Shown: in pieces, positions 12,829 through 21,127 of the stretch
Layout: every line of letters begins with the position of its first letter
Position numbering within the stretch: the stretch's first letter is position 1
Assembly: GCA_003219345.1 (NCBI GenBank)
Contig: QHOP01000182.1
Coordinates: 1-23,533, forward strand
Direction of reading: 5' to 3'
Length of the DNA: 23,533 nt
Source of the DNA: Verrucomicrobiota bacterium
GTDB lineage: Bacteria; Verrucomicrobiota; Verrucomicrobiia; Limisphaerales; AV2
Position numbers and translations under genes: made by a program
Notes under the pieces: generated by a model
What the model was told of the DNA's origin: nothing
The model's input: the letters and a program-made list of their open reading frames with translations, nothing else
Databases searched by the model: none

Positions 12829-14322
12829 TCAGGCGTAGATCGACGAAAACCGGCGGCGATACGCCACTTCCTGTTCGGGCAGATGCCGGCGTAATTTCTC
12901 CTCGGACAATGCCCCGTGCTGGAACCGGCGCTTGGGAAAGACGGGCATGTCGAAACCGGTAATTGCTTTGACGCCGCGTGAGACGATTTCGCCTTTCAGG
13001 CCGTAGAGCTTTTCGACCGACATGTCGGTGAGCGTCGCGAACGGAATGCCTTCGGCCACTTCGATGACACTCGGACGTGTGTAAGGACTGAAGCCGTCGA
13101 AGCCAAACTGTTTTGCGGGCGCGTAGGTGCGCGTGTAGCTGCGGCTCAAGCCGCCGCTGTACGTGAGCGAGTGTTTGATGCGGCCCACGCCCCAGCCTTC
13201 CTGGTACAGCATCAGGTTGTTCACTACACTGCGGATGGTCAGTTCCGGGTTTTCCTCGATCGGATAATCCTTCAGATTTTCGTCGCCGCCGTCGCCGTCG
13301 ATGAGGAATTTCCAATCCGGATAGCGCGCTCGAATGCCGCGGCAAAGCGTCAGGCCCATGGAAGCGCATTCGACATCGAGCGGTTTGTAGTCTTCGAGGA
13401 CGCGGATGGTTTCCGCGACATCGATGGCGTCGAGGTTCGCTTCAATCGGTTCGAGGAACAGGCCGAGTCCAAGCCGGTCGAGGAATTCACGGGCCTGCTG
13501 GAAGTCCGGGCCGTCGCCGAAATTCAGCGTGAAAGCTTTGAGCCGGCTCGGACTCATGCCGAGTTTTTGCATGACGTGATAGGTGATGAGAAATACAGAA
13601 CCGCTGTCGATGCCGCCGGAAAAACATACGCCGACGGGCGGTGCGCTACTTCCCTCGTGAAGCCTCTTTGTTGGGATAATGGATTCAGAGGATTGTCTCG
13701 CCCTCACCCCGGCCCTCTCCCGCAGGAGAGGGAGACGCGACGGACGCTCTTCGACATTTTCACCGCCGGTGGCCCTGGCGCCCAAGCTGAGGATTCTCCT
13801 CCCCTCTCCCTTCCCTCTCCCCTCATCCGATGAGGGGAGAGGGTGGCCGAAGGACGGGTGAGGGGTGTTCCTGGAAGTGTCGTTGAAGATTTGCTCCAAC
13901 CATTTCGCAATTTCATCCGCAAGCGCCCCGATATAGCGGCGGCCGAGTTCATCCAGATCGGTTGGCAGCGCGTTGCGTTGGGGCGTGAAGAAGCGTGTGT
14001 ACGTCGGATCGGGATCAGGGCAGCCGACGAGCTGGATTTCCACGACGTAATGCGCCGGGACCATGCGCGTGTAGCTGGGATGAAACTGGTTGTCGAGGCC
14101 CTCGGCCTTGAGCTGTTGGTAAATCGCGTCGATGCGGTCGGCGACGATGAGCGCGGGTCCTTCGTTGCGTTTGGCGAGGAAGTAGCGCATCGGGCGATCG
14201 AGCGACCGGGCCATGCGAACAGTCTTGCCGTCGCGCGCCAGCAGAGCGAAGGAGCCGTCAATCTCGCGGACGTGATCGGGCTTGCCGGAGAGCACGCGCT
14301 GACGCGCTTCATCGGCGGTCAT
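12829..14322 (-). CDS. Asparagine synthetase-like protein with in-frame repeat insertion
   Basis: A 497-residue protein. A partial glutamine-amidotransferase-like N part (IDGSFALLARDGKTVRMARS, 21-40) is followed by an ATP-pyrophosphatase domain with the PP-loop SGGIDS (235-240), IDGDGGDEN and a long C part. Enzymes of this family adenylate a carboxylate and amidate it, or make beta-lactam or peptide rings. The N-terminal catalytic Cys and about the first 60 residues of a class II amidotransferase are missing from ATG 14322. The frame is open to 14433, but that extension looks random. Residues about 148-228 come from a palindromic repeat block. It converges on the fused sigma gene, with no partner genes on its strand. 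Confidence 0.8.
   Translation of the reverse strand: MTADEARQRVLSGKPDHVREIDGSFALLARDGKTVRMARSLDRPMRYFLAKRNEGPALIVADRIDAIYQQLKAEGLDNQFHPSYTRMVPAHYVVEIQLVGCPDPDPTYTRFFTPQRNALPTDLDELGRRYIGALADEIAKWLEQIFNDTSRNTPHPSFGHPLPSSDEGRGKGEGRRILSLGARATGGENVEERPSRLPLLRERAGVRARQSSESIIPTKRLHEGSSAPPVGVCFSGGIDSGSVFLITYHVMQKLGMSPSRLKAFTLNFGDGPDFQQAREFLDRLGLGLFLEPIEANLDAIDVAETIRVLEDYKPLDVECASMGLTLCRGIRARYPDWKFLIDGDGGDENLKDYPIEENPELTIRSVVNNLMLYQEGWGVGRIKHSLTYSGGLSRSYTRTYAPAKQFGFDGFSPYTRPSVIEVAEGIPFATLTDMSVEKLYGLKGEIVSRGVKAITGFDMPVFPKRRFQHGALSEEKLRRHLPEQEVAYRRRFSSIYA
13697..13865. repeat. Composite GGGAGAGGG palindromic repeat inside the asparagine-synthetase-like gene
   Basis: On the plus strand it begins CTCGCCCTCACCCCGGCC, then CCCTCTCC/GGAGAGGG with a four-base loop (13713-13732). 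About 80 bases later a 14-base-pair hairpin, CCCTCTCCCCTCAT/ATGAGGGGAGAGGG (13813-13843), is followed by GGGTGAGGGG. The outer ends CCCTCACCC and GGGTGAGGG are inverted, so the block looks like two related elements facing each other. It is translated without a stop. Confidence 0.82.
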
Positions 14323-14513
14323 GTTGTGGATGCGGTTAAGGGGAGGTGACCGGCGCCTTTGGCAATCTGTTGAGGGGCGCCAGGCGTCGCAGCGAAATGC
14401 CTGCTCGGCCTGGCGACTCGCCACCGATTTCAAGCATTTCGCCCCAATCGCATTTCACTTGTAGCCGGCGGCATTAAAATTCACTAAAATCTCCTGCGCG
14501 CACGGCACAAACC
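14323..14513. other. Divergent intergenic region
   Basis: 191 bases between the asparagine-synthetase-like gene (minus) and the cytochrome gene (plus). Both promoters should lie here. The stretch ATTAAAATTCACTAAAATCTCC (14473-14494) is an AT-rich island just upstream of the cytochrome start and the best place for a promoter, but no hexamer pair is convincing. Confidence 0.35.
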
Positions 14514-16835
14514 ATGCCTGAGACACCCGACAACATCACGCCCAGCGCCACGCCGCCGAAGAAGAAATACGTCAGGGCCGTCGGTCCGAGGCTGCGCATT
14601 CTCCTTTTATTCATCTTCGGGCTGGTCGCTGTGCTGGCAGCGAATTCGGTCTATCTCAGCGCCATCACTTTCCTGGAATGGCTCAAAAGCGATCCGAACC
14701 AGACCTATCAGAACTGGTTTTACATGGTGATGTTCGGCGCGCACCTCGCGCTGGGACTGCTGCTGGTCCTGCCGGTCGTCGTCTTTGGCCTCATCCATAT
14801 CAAGAATGCGCACGATCGGCCGAACCGTCGCGCCGTGAAGGTCGGGTACCTGCTCTTTGCCACCAGCCTCGTCGTATTGGTCACCGGGCTGTTGCTCACC
14901 CGCATCGACATCTTCCAGTTCAAGAATGTCGGACTGAAAAACCCGCAGGCGCGGTCGCTCGCGTATTGGGCCCATGTCATCACGCCGATTCTTGCCGTGT
15001 GGCTTTACATCCTGCACCGGCTTGCCGGGCCGCGCATCCAATGGCTGGTCGGACTGAAATGGGCCGTGGCGGTTGGAGCTGTTGTGTTGGGAATGGTGTT
15101 GCTCCACTCGGCGCATCCGAAAAGGAATCAGATTGGCTCGGTGGAAGGGGAAAAATATTTCGAGCCGTCGCTGGCCCGCACGGCCACGGGCAATTTCATT
15201 CCCGCGCGGACGTTGATGATGGACGACTACTGCCTGAAGTGCCACGAAGACGCTTATAAAGGTTGGTTCCACAGCGCGCACCACTTCAGTTCCTTCAACA
15301 ACAAGCCGTATCTGTTCAGCGTGCGGGAGACGCGCCAGGTCGCGCTCAAGCGCGACGGGAAGGTGAAAGCGGCGCGCTGGTGCGCCGGCTGCCACGACGT
15401 AGTGCCGTTCTTCGGCGGGGCGTTCGACGATCCGAACTTCGACGACGTGCATCATCCCACGGCGCAGGCCGGCATCACCTGCACGTCATGCCATGCCATC
15501 ACCCACATCAACAGCACGCGCGGAAACGCGGACTACACGATTGACGAGCCGATCCATTATCCGTTTGCTTACAGCACAAATCATTTCCTGCAATACCTCA
15601 ACCAGCAGTTGGTCAAGGCGAAGCCGCAATTCCACAAGAAAACCTTCCTGAAGCCGTTCATGCGCACGGCGGATTTTTGCTCGACCTGCCACAAGGTCAG
15701 CATTCCGCAGGACCTGAACAAGTATAAGGAATTCCTGCGCGGCCAGAATCACTACGACACTTATCTGCTCAGCGGTGTGTCCGGCCACGGCGCGCGCAGT
15801 TTCTATTATCCGGAGAAGGCGGTGCAAAACTGCGCTGGCTGCCACATGCCGCTGAAGGAATCCCAGGACTTCGGAGCGAATTTCTTCAACCCGACCAACC
15901 AAAGCGCGCGGTTTATTCACGACCATCTCTTTCCGGGGGCGAACACCGGGATCGCTTACCTCCGCGGCCAACCGGACATTGTGGAACGTCACCAGGAGTT
16001 TTTGAAAGGCGCTCTTCGCGTGGACATCTTCGGGCTCAAAGAAGGCGGCATGATCGACAGTCCTCTGACGGCGCCGTTGCGTCCCCGGATTCCGACACTC
16101 AAACGCGGCCAACGCTATCTGGTTGAAGCGGTCTTGCGCACGCTCAAGGTCGGCCATCCTTTCACCCAGGGCACTGTGGATTCAAATGAAGTGTGGGTGG
16201 ACGCCCAAGCGACCAGCGGAACCGGAGTGATCGGACGCAGCGGCGGACTCGGATCGCACAATGAAGTCGATCCCTGGTCGCACTTCATAAACGTTTACAT
16301 GCTGGATCGCAACGGCAATCGTGTTGACCGCCGCAATCCGCAGGACATTTTCACACCGCTTTACAATCATCAGATTCCGCCCGGCGCCGGCCAGGTGGTG
16401 CACTACAGTTTCACCGTTCCCGAACATCAGAACGAACCGCTGACGCTGGATGTCAAACTCCAATACCGCAAATTTGACGCGGTCTACATGAACTACGTCT
16501 TCGGCACGAACTACACAGCGGGCGCGCCATTGAACGCGACCAACGACCTTCCCATCACGACCATCGCCTCCGACCGAATCACATTCCCGATCGAAGGCAC
16601 GAGCGCGAACGCGGAACAACTCTCAACCATCAACCCTCAACCCTCAACCATCTCCAGGCCGCTCAGGCGTTTGAGCAGGTGGAGAAGCTCGGTCGCGCCG
16701 ACGGCCCGGTTAATCTGGCCCGCGTCTATCTCAAGGAGGGCCGGATCGACGATGGTGTTGCGGCGCTTCAGCGCGCGGCGAAGTGTAATCCGCCTCCGCC
16801 GCGATGGACGGTCGCCTGGCTCAACGGCCTGGTAA
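14514..16835 (+). CDS. Membrane pentaheme c-type cytochrome (C-terminal TPR part out of frame)
   Basis: A membrane part with about five helices (26-52, 72-96, 110-129, 150-172, 182-199), resembling a respiratory membrane cytochrome subunit, precedes a periplasmic domain with five CXXCH heme sites: CLKCH (240), CAGCH (290), CTSCH (323), CSTCH (389) and CAGCH (440). Many further His residues could be distal ligands. A beta-rich region follows (about 490-700). It probably passes electrons between the quinone pool and periplasmic partners (inference). From about residue 704 the reading frame enters a heptamer repeat, and the remaining residues of the open frame are low-complexity Arg/Ser-rich sequence. 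The true continuation, a TPR domain, is in the next frame. So this frame's last 70 residues are not native. Confidence 0.85.
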   Translation: MPETPDNITPSATPPKKKYVRAVGPRLRILLLFIFGLVAVLAANSVYLSAITFLEWLKSDPNQTYQNWFYMVMFGAHLALGLLLVLPVVVFGLIHIKNAHDRPNRRAVKVGYLLFATSLVVLVTGLLLTRIDIFQFKNVGLKNPQARSLAYWAHVITPILAVWLYILHRLAGPRIQWLVGLKWAVAVGAVVLGMVLLHSAHPKRNQIGSVEGEKYFEPSLARTATGNFIPARTLMMDDYCLKCHEDAYKGWFHSAHHFSSFNNKPYLFSVRETRQVALKRDGKVKAARWCAGCHDVVPFFGGAFDDPNFDDVHHPTAQAGITCTSCHAITHINSTRGNADYTIDEPIHYPFAYSTNHFLQYLNQQLVKAKPQFHKKTFLKPFMRTADFCSTCHKVSIPQDLNKYKEFLRGQNHYDTYLLSGVSGHGARSFYYPEKAVQNCAGCHMPLKESQDFGANFFNPTNQSARFIHDHLFPGANTGIAYLRGQPDIVERHQEFLKGALRVDIFGLKEGGMIDSPLTAPLRPRIPTLKRGQRYLVEAVLRTLKVGHPFTQGTVDSNEVWVDAQATSGTGVIGRSGGLGSHNEVDPWSHFINVYMLDRNGNRVDRRNPQDIFTPLYNHQIPPGAGQVVHYSFTVPEHQNEPLTLDVKLQYRKFDAVYMNYVFGTNYTAGAPLNATNDLPITTIASDRITFPIEGTSANAEQLSTINPQPSTISRPLRRLSRWRSSVAPTARLIWPASISRRAGSTMVLRRFSARRSVIRLRRDGRSPGSTAW
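16623..16650. repeat. Four tandem TCAACC(A/C) heptamers at a frameshift point
   Basis: TCAACCA, TCAACCC, TCAACCC, TCAACCA in direct succession. The cytochrome frame enters it and the TPR frame leaves it. One heptamer more, or two fewer, would join the two frames. Confidence 0.85.
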
Positions 16836-17331
16836 ACAAGCAAAACGGTTTTCTGGACGAAGCCATCAAGGAATTTCGCAGCATTCTGGAAGACCGCTAT
16901 TCCGAACTCGACCAGCGCGGTTTCGATTTCAGCAAGGACTACGAAGTCATCAACGAACTCGGTCAAACTTACTTCGAGCGGGCGAAAATGGAGCGGGCTG
17001 ACCCGATCGGCAAAAACAGTTTTTGCTCAAGGCCGCCGAGCAATTTCAGAAGACGTTGGCGTTGGATTCGGAAAATCTGACGGCGCACTTCAATCTCGCG
17101 CAGCTTTATACGCAACTTGGCGACGAACAAGAGGCCGCTTTCCATCGGCGGGAGCACGCGAAATATCTGCCCGATTACAACGCCGCCGACCGCGCTATCG
17201 CTATCGCGCGCCGCGCCAATCCGGCGGCCGACCACGCGGCGCAGGCGACGGTGATTTACCCGCTGCAGCGCCCCGGCGCGGCGGAGTTGGCGGCCGAAGG
17301 GACTGCCCAGGCCGTCTCCTCCGCGAAATAG
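16651..17331 (+). pseudogene. Displaced TPR tail of the cytochrome gene, broken again by a second frameshift
   Basis: Two frame segments together encode a tetratricopeptide-like domain. The first (16651 to about 17010) reads HLQAAQAFEQVEKLGRADGP, then NLARVYLKEGRIDDGVAALQRA and VNKQNGFLDEAIKEFRSILE. The second (from about 17017 to 17331) reads FLLKAAEQFQKTLALDSENL, then TAHFNLAQLYTQLGDEQEAA, and ends in AEGTAQAVSSAK. The segments are out of phase with the cytochrome and with each other. One extra A in the A5 tract at 17012-17016 would fuse them (GKKQFLLKAAEQF). No separate start or ribosome binding site is evident, so it is read as part of one 930-residue-class cytochrome-TPR gene that is damaged or mis-sequenced. 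Confidence 0.75.
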
Positions 17332-17375
17332 GGATCAAACACGTTGGACGAGTTCGATTGGAGAGTTCTGAGTCT

Positions 17376-17786
17376 ATGATTACTTACAAAACGGGCAACG
17401 ACCTTGATCTCGAGGCCGTCATCGAATTGTATCGCGCTTCGACTTTGGGCGAACGCAGGCCGGTTGACGAGCGCGAACGAATGGCCGCGATGCTGAGCAA
17501 CGCGAATCTTATCATCACCGCGTGGGACGGGGAAATCCTCGCCGGCATTTCGCGGGCGCTGACGGATTTTTGCTATGTCACCTATTTGGCCGATCTGGCT
17601 GTTCGCGTTTCGCACCAAAGGCAAGGCATCGGCCGGGAATTGGTTCGCCGCACTCAAGCGGCCGGCGGGCCGAAAACGATGCTGCTGTTGCTCGCAGCGC
17701 CGGCGGCGGAAAAATATTATCCACACATCGGTTTCACCCATCATCCGCAAGCCTGGCTGCTTCAGCCCGGCGATTCTGTGAAATGA
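17376..17786 (+). CDS. GNAT family N-acetyltransferase
   Basis: A 136-residue GNAT protein of minimal size. Acetyl-CoA motif A is VSHQRQGIGRELVRRTQ (78-94), with Q81-R-Q-G-I-G as the Q/RxxGxG/A loop. Motif B-like sequence ends in AAEKYYPHIGFTHHP (110-124). The substrate is unknown. ATG 17376 is chosen over TTG 17358: GGAGAG (17360-17365) stands ten bases before it. The stop overlaps an ATG at 17783 (ATGA) which would be the natural start of the FG-GAP gene that follows, were it in frame. Confidence 0.88.
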   Translation: MITYKTGNDLDLEAVIELYRASTLGERRPVDERERMAAMLSNANLIITAWDGEILAGISRALTDFCYVTYLADLAVRVSHQRQGIGRELVRRTQAAGGPKTMLLLLAAPAAEKYYPHIGFTHHPQAWLLQPGDSVK

Positions 17787-17823
17787 ATTCGACACGGTTA
17801 TTGGCAAAGCCGTTCGCTGGTCG

Positions 17824-19593
17824 TTGCTTGGGTTCGTCGCAATCGCAGTAGTCGCCGGCGGCATCCTGGTCGTTCTCAAACGCAAGCCCGCGCCACTGCC
17901 GCCAAAGATCACCCAACTCAACGCGCCAACAGTTCCAAAGATACCGAACGCTGAAATTCCGGTTGCGAGATTCACCGACATCACCGAGCAGGCCGGCATC
18001 AGCTTCATCCACAACAACGGCGCTTACGGCGACAAATTACTGCCGGAGACGATGGGCGGCGGAGTGGCCTTTTTCGACTACGACAACGACGGCGCGCCCG
18101 ACCTGCTCTTCATCAACTCCAGCTACTGGCCTTGGCACATCCCCGACGGCAGGAAGCCCACCACCCACGCGCTCTATCACAACGACGGCAAAGGTCACTT
18201 CAGCGATGTGACCGCCGGTTCGGGGCTGGACGTGAGTTTCTACGGCATGGGGGTGGCGATCGGCGATTACGACAACGACGGACTGGAGGATGTGTTCATC
18301 ACGGCGGTGGGCGGCAATCATTTATTTCACAACGAAGGCAACGGAAAGTTCAAGGACGTGACGGACGCAGCGGGCATGGGCGGCTCAACGAACGACTGGA
18401 GCACCTGCGCGGCGTGGGTGGATTATGACAACGATGGCAAGCTGGATTTGTTCGTCGGCGATTACGTCAAGTGGTCCAAGGAAATCGACGCGGAAGTGGG
18501 CTACAAAATCGACGGTCGAACTCGCGCCTACGGCCAGCCGAACAATTTTGAGGGCGCGTTTCCGCGACTCTATCACAATCATGGCCACGGCCGTTTCACG
18601 GATGTCTCTGCGCAGAGCGGCATTCAAATCAAAAATCCTTCCACGGGCGTGCCGGCTGCGAAATCGCTCGGAGTCGCGCCAGTCGATCTGGACGGCGACG
18701 GCTGGATGGATCTCGTTGTGGCCAACGACACCGTGCCGAACTTCGTTTTTCTGAACCAGCGCAACGGCACGTTCAAGGAGATCGGAGCTCTGTCCGGCGT
18801 GGCGTTTGATAACTTCGGCAACACGCGCGGGGCGATGGGCATCGACACGGCGCGTTATCGCAACGACGACAAACTGGGTATCGCCATCGGCAACTTCGCA
18901 AACGAGATGACCGCATTATATGTCACGCAAAATGCGCCGACAAATTTTGCCGACGAAGCCATCACCGAAGGCATCGGGCCCGCCAGCCGGCTGATGCTGA
19001 AGTTCGGCGTTTTCTTTTTTGACTACGATCTCGACGGCTGGCTCGACCTGCTGAGCGCGAACGGACATCTTGAAGAGCAAATCCACAAAATCCAGGCGAG
19101 CCAGCAATACCGCCAGCCAGCTCAACTGTTCTGGAACGCGGGCGGCGCCGGACAAAACGGCTTCCTTCTCGTGCCGGCAGCAAAATGCGGCGCCGATATT
19201 TTCAAACCGATCGTCGGTCGAGGCTCGGCGTTCGCGGACATCGACGGCGACGGAGATCTTGACGTGGTGCTGACACAGGTCAACGGCCCGCCGCTGCTGC
19301 TCCGCAACGACCAACAGCTCGGCAACCACTGGCTGCGTTTCAAACTGGTCGGCAGGAAGTGCAACCGTGATGCGATCGGCGCGTGGGTCAAAGTCCGCGC
19401 TGGCAATCAGACGCTCTCGCGCCAGGTCATGCCCACACGCAGTTATCTGTCGCAATCCGAGTTGCCCGTCACCATCGGGCTGGGCAGGGTTGAACAACCC
19501 GATGAAGCGGCAATTCTGTGGCCCGACGGCACAAAACAGAAGATCGAGTCGGTGCGGGTAGATAAAGTGATAGTCGTCGAACAGTCGCCGTAA
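17824..19593 (+). CDS. CRTAC1-type FG-GAP/VCBS repeat protein with ASPIC/UnbV domain
   Basis: A 589-residue envelope protein: an N-terminal membrane anchor (LGFVAIAVVAGGILVVLKRK), then a beta-propeller with calcium-loop FG-GAP repeats such as DYDNDGAPDLLFINS, DYDNDGLEDVFITAVGG, DYDNDGKLDLFVGD, DLDGDGWMDLVVAND, DYDLDGWLDLLSANG and DIDGDGDLDVVLTQ. A C-terminal ASPIC/UnbV domain follows (DAIGAWVKVRAG, then ILWPDGTKQKIESV). Probably extracytoplasmic. The frame begins at TTG 17824 inside the anchor. Frame-matching sequence before it (FDTVIGKAVRWSL) looks native but lacks a start; one added base just after the ATG at 17783 would supply it. Neighbouring the cytochrome-TPR gene is a known pairing in these phyla (general knowledge). 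Confidence 0.87.
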   Translation: MLGFVAIAVVAGGILVVLKRKPAPLPPKITQLNAPTVPKIPNAEIPVARFTDITEQAGISFIHNNGAYGDKLLPETMGGGVAFFDYDNDGAPDLLFINSSYWPWHIPDGRKPTTHALYHNDGKGHFSDVTAGSGLDVSFYGMGVAIGDYDNDGLEDVFITAVGGNHLFHNEGNGKFKDVTDAAGMGGSTNDWSTCAAWVDYDNDGKLDLFVGDYVKWSKEIDAEVGYKIDGRTRAYGQPNNFEGAFPRLYHNHGHGRFTDVSAQSGIQIKNPSTGVPAAKSLGVAPVDLDGDGWMDLVVANDTVPNFVFLNQRNGTFKEIGALSGVAFDNFGNTRGAMGIDTARYRNDDKLGIAIGNFANEMTALYVTQNAPTNFADEAITEGIGPASRLMLKFGVFFFDYDLDGWLDLLSANGHLEEQIHKIQASQQYRQPAQLFWNAGGAGQNGFLLVPAAKCGADIFKPIVGRGSAFADIDGDGDLDVVLTQVNGPPLLLRNDQQLGNHWLRFKLVGRKCNRDAIGAWVKVRAGNQTLSRQVMPTRSYLSQSELPVTIGLGRVEQPDEAAILWPDGTKQKIESVRVDKVIVVEQSP

Positions 19594-19687
19594 ACATGGT
19601 GCTCGGTGTCCTCGCCATGCCGCGCGATTTCGGCGCGCTGGGGACAACGCGCCCTGCCGATATCGGAAATGACTTTGGGGAACCGCT

Positions 19688-21127
19688 CTAACGCACGATT
19701 TTGATCTGACCTTCAGTGTTGACGGTAACTTCTCCGGGTTTCGGCGGCACCGGGGCAGCGGAAACTTTGCCGCCCGGCCACCGGATCCAAATCTGCGTCG
19801 GCGATTCGGGTGTGGCCAGCACCTCCACGGCGCTGTCCTGCGACCAGTACCCTGATCCTGCATGGACCTCCCTCACGGGGCCTGGCCTTTGACCGAAGAT
19901 CAATCTCATTTGCGCGCCCACTCCTTTCGGATTCCCTGGCGGGCCATTCAGACGCACGCGGAGGCCCGGCTTCGCTTGTGCGTTGTGATAGAGTTTTGTC
20001 TCTGCACCGTTCTGCGTCACCACCAGGTCCACCCGCCCGTCTCCATCGTAATCACAAAGCGCCGCGCCGCGCGCTTCGCCGTAAATCCTGACGCCGGACT
20101 CCTGTCCTGGCACCGGCGTCAATTTTCCGGCGCCGTCGCCGCGGAGCCACAAACCGCGCCCGGCGTCGAGTCGCGGTGTTTCCGGTTGTGTCGCGAAAAA
20201 GTTTTGGCCGAGAAAAACGTCTTCGTTTCCGTCACCATCCATGTCGGCCACACACACGGCGAATACCGGCGCAAACTGCGCTTCGGGCGGCAATGCCACA
20301 GCTTCAAAATGGTCTCCGCGGTTGAAGAAAATCATCGTCGCCAGCGTGTTGGCTTGCAGCTCGCGGGTGAGTGGCACTTTGTCGCCCAGCACGCCGTCAA
20401 CGTTGGCTTCGGCGAACGCCTGGTACGTCGGGAATTTTGTCATCAGAAATGGCAGCGCAGCCCGGACCGAACCGAAGTCGCGTCGAGGCACGATGCCCGA
20501 TTGCGGATCATCTTCCGCCTCCAGCAGATCAACGTTGCTGAATCCATTCCAGTCGCCAAAATAAAGCCGCGCGGGATGCTCGCGGCTGGCGTGACAGGAA
20601 CTGTTGAGTCCCCAGTTGCCGACAATAAGGTCCAGTCGCCCGTCGCCGTCGAAGTCTCCGGTGGTCACGCTGGTCCACCAACCCGTGAAGCCAGCGAGAC
20701 CCAGTTCTTCGGTGGCTTCACGCAGTTTGCCGGATTGGTTTTTGAACACCCGCACCGGGCCCCATTCACAGGCCAGAATCAATTCCGGAAACCCATCGCC
20801 ATCGATATCGCTCCAAACCGCGCCGCTAACCAGGCCGATATTCTGAAAAAGGCGGCTGTTCTCAGCGTCCAACTGCCATTGCCTGCCGTCGTAGCGATAA
20901 AGGTATGAAGTAGCCGCTTGGGGATAGCGTCCGGGAATGACTCGACCGCCCACAAACAAATCCAGATTGCCGTCGCCATCCAGGTCCGCTAAAGCCATCG
21001 GGCCGACGCTCGACACCTGCGCAGGGAGGCCGGTTGAAGCATTAACGCTTCTGTCCTGAAGATCAAAACGCAAGACGAATTCTCCGTTGGTCAGACCATC
21101 CTCGTAGTTGGCAGAGCCGATCAGCAA
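19688..21127 (-). CDS. C-terminal part of a split FG-GAP/ASPIC protein
   Basis: 479 residues, starting at TTG with no signal peptide, beginning IGSANYEDGLTNGEF. It has five further FG-GAP loops (DLDGDGNLDLFVGG, DIDGDGFPELILACEWG, DFDGDGRLDLIVGNWG, DMDGDGNEDVFLGQN, DYDGDGRVDLVVTQNG) and a C-terminal ASPIC/UnbV domain (GVGAQMRLIFGQ, then IWIRWPGGKVS). As an isolated protein it would not be exported. Its frame upstream of the TTG stays open and reads PAADKTAL, matching the end of the preceding frame. So it is the continuation of the upstream gene rather than an independent gene. Confidence 0.75.
   Translation of the reverse strand: MLIGSANYEDGLTNGEFVLRFDLQDRSVNASTGLPAQVSSVGPMALADLDGDGNLDLFVGGRVIPGRYPQAATSYLYRYDGRQWQLDAENSRLFQNIGLVSGAVWSDIDGDGFPELILACEWGPVRVFKNQSGKLREATEELGLAGFTGWWTSVTTGDFDGDGRLDLIVGNWGLNSSCHASREHPARLYFGDWNGFSNVDLLEAEDDPQSGIVPRRDFGSVRAALPFLMTKFPTYQAFAEANVDGVLGDKVPLTRELQANTLATMIFFNRGDHFEAVALPPEAQFAPVFAVCVADMDGDGNEDVFLGQNFFATQPETPRLDAGRGLWLRGDGAGKLTPVPGQESGVRIYGEARGAALCDYDGDGRVDLVVTQNGAETKLYHNAQAKPGLRVRLNGPPGNPKGVGAQMRLIFGQRPGPVREVHAGSGYWSQDSAVEVLATPESPTQIWIRWPGGKVSAAPVPPKPGEVTVNTEGQIKIVR

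Noticed and set aside
13171..13833. Long plus-strand frame opposite the asparagine-synthetase-like gene
   Set aside because: Antisense shadow with no recognisable domain; the minus-strand frame carries the SGGIDS loop and conserved blocks.
19632..19653. GGCGCG/CGCGCC hairpin between the two converging FG-GAP genes as a terminator
   Set aside because: Six-base-pair stem with no T run; it may be a remnant of an intergenic repeat, but that cannot be supported from one copy.
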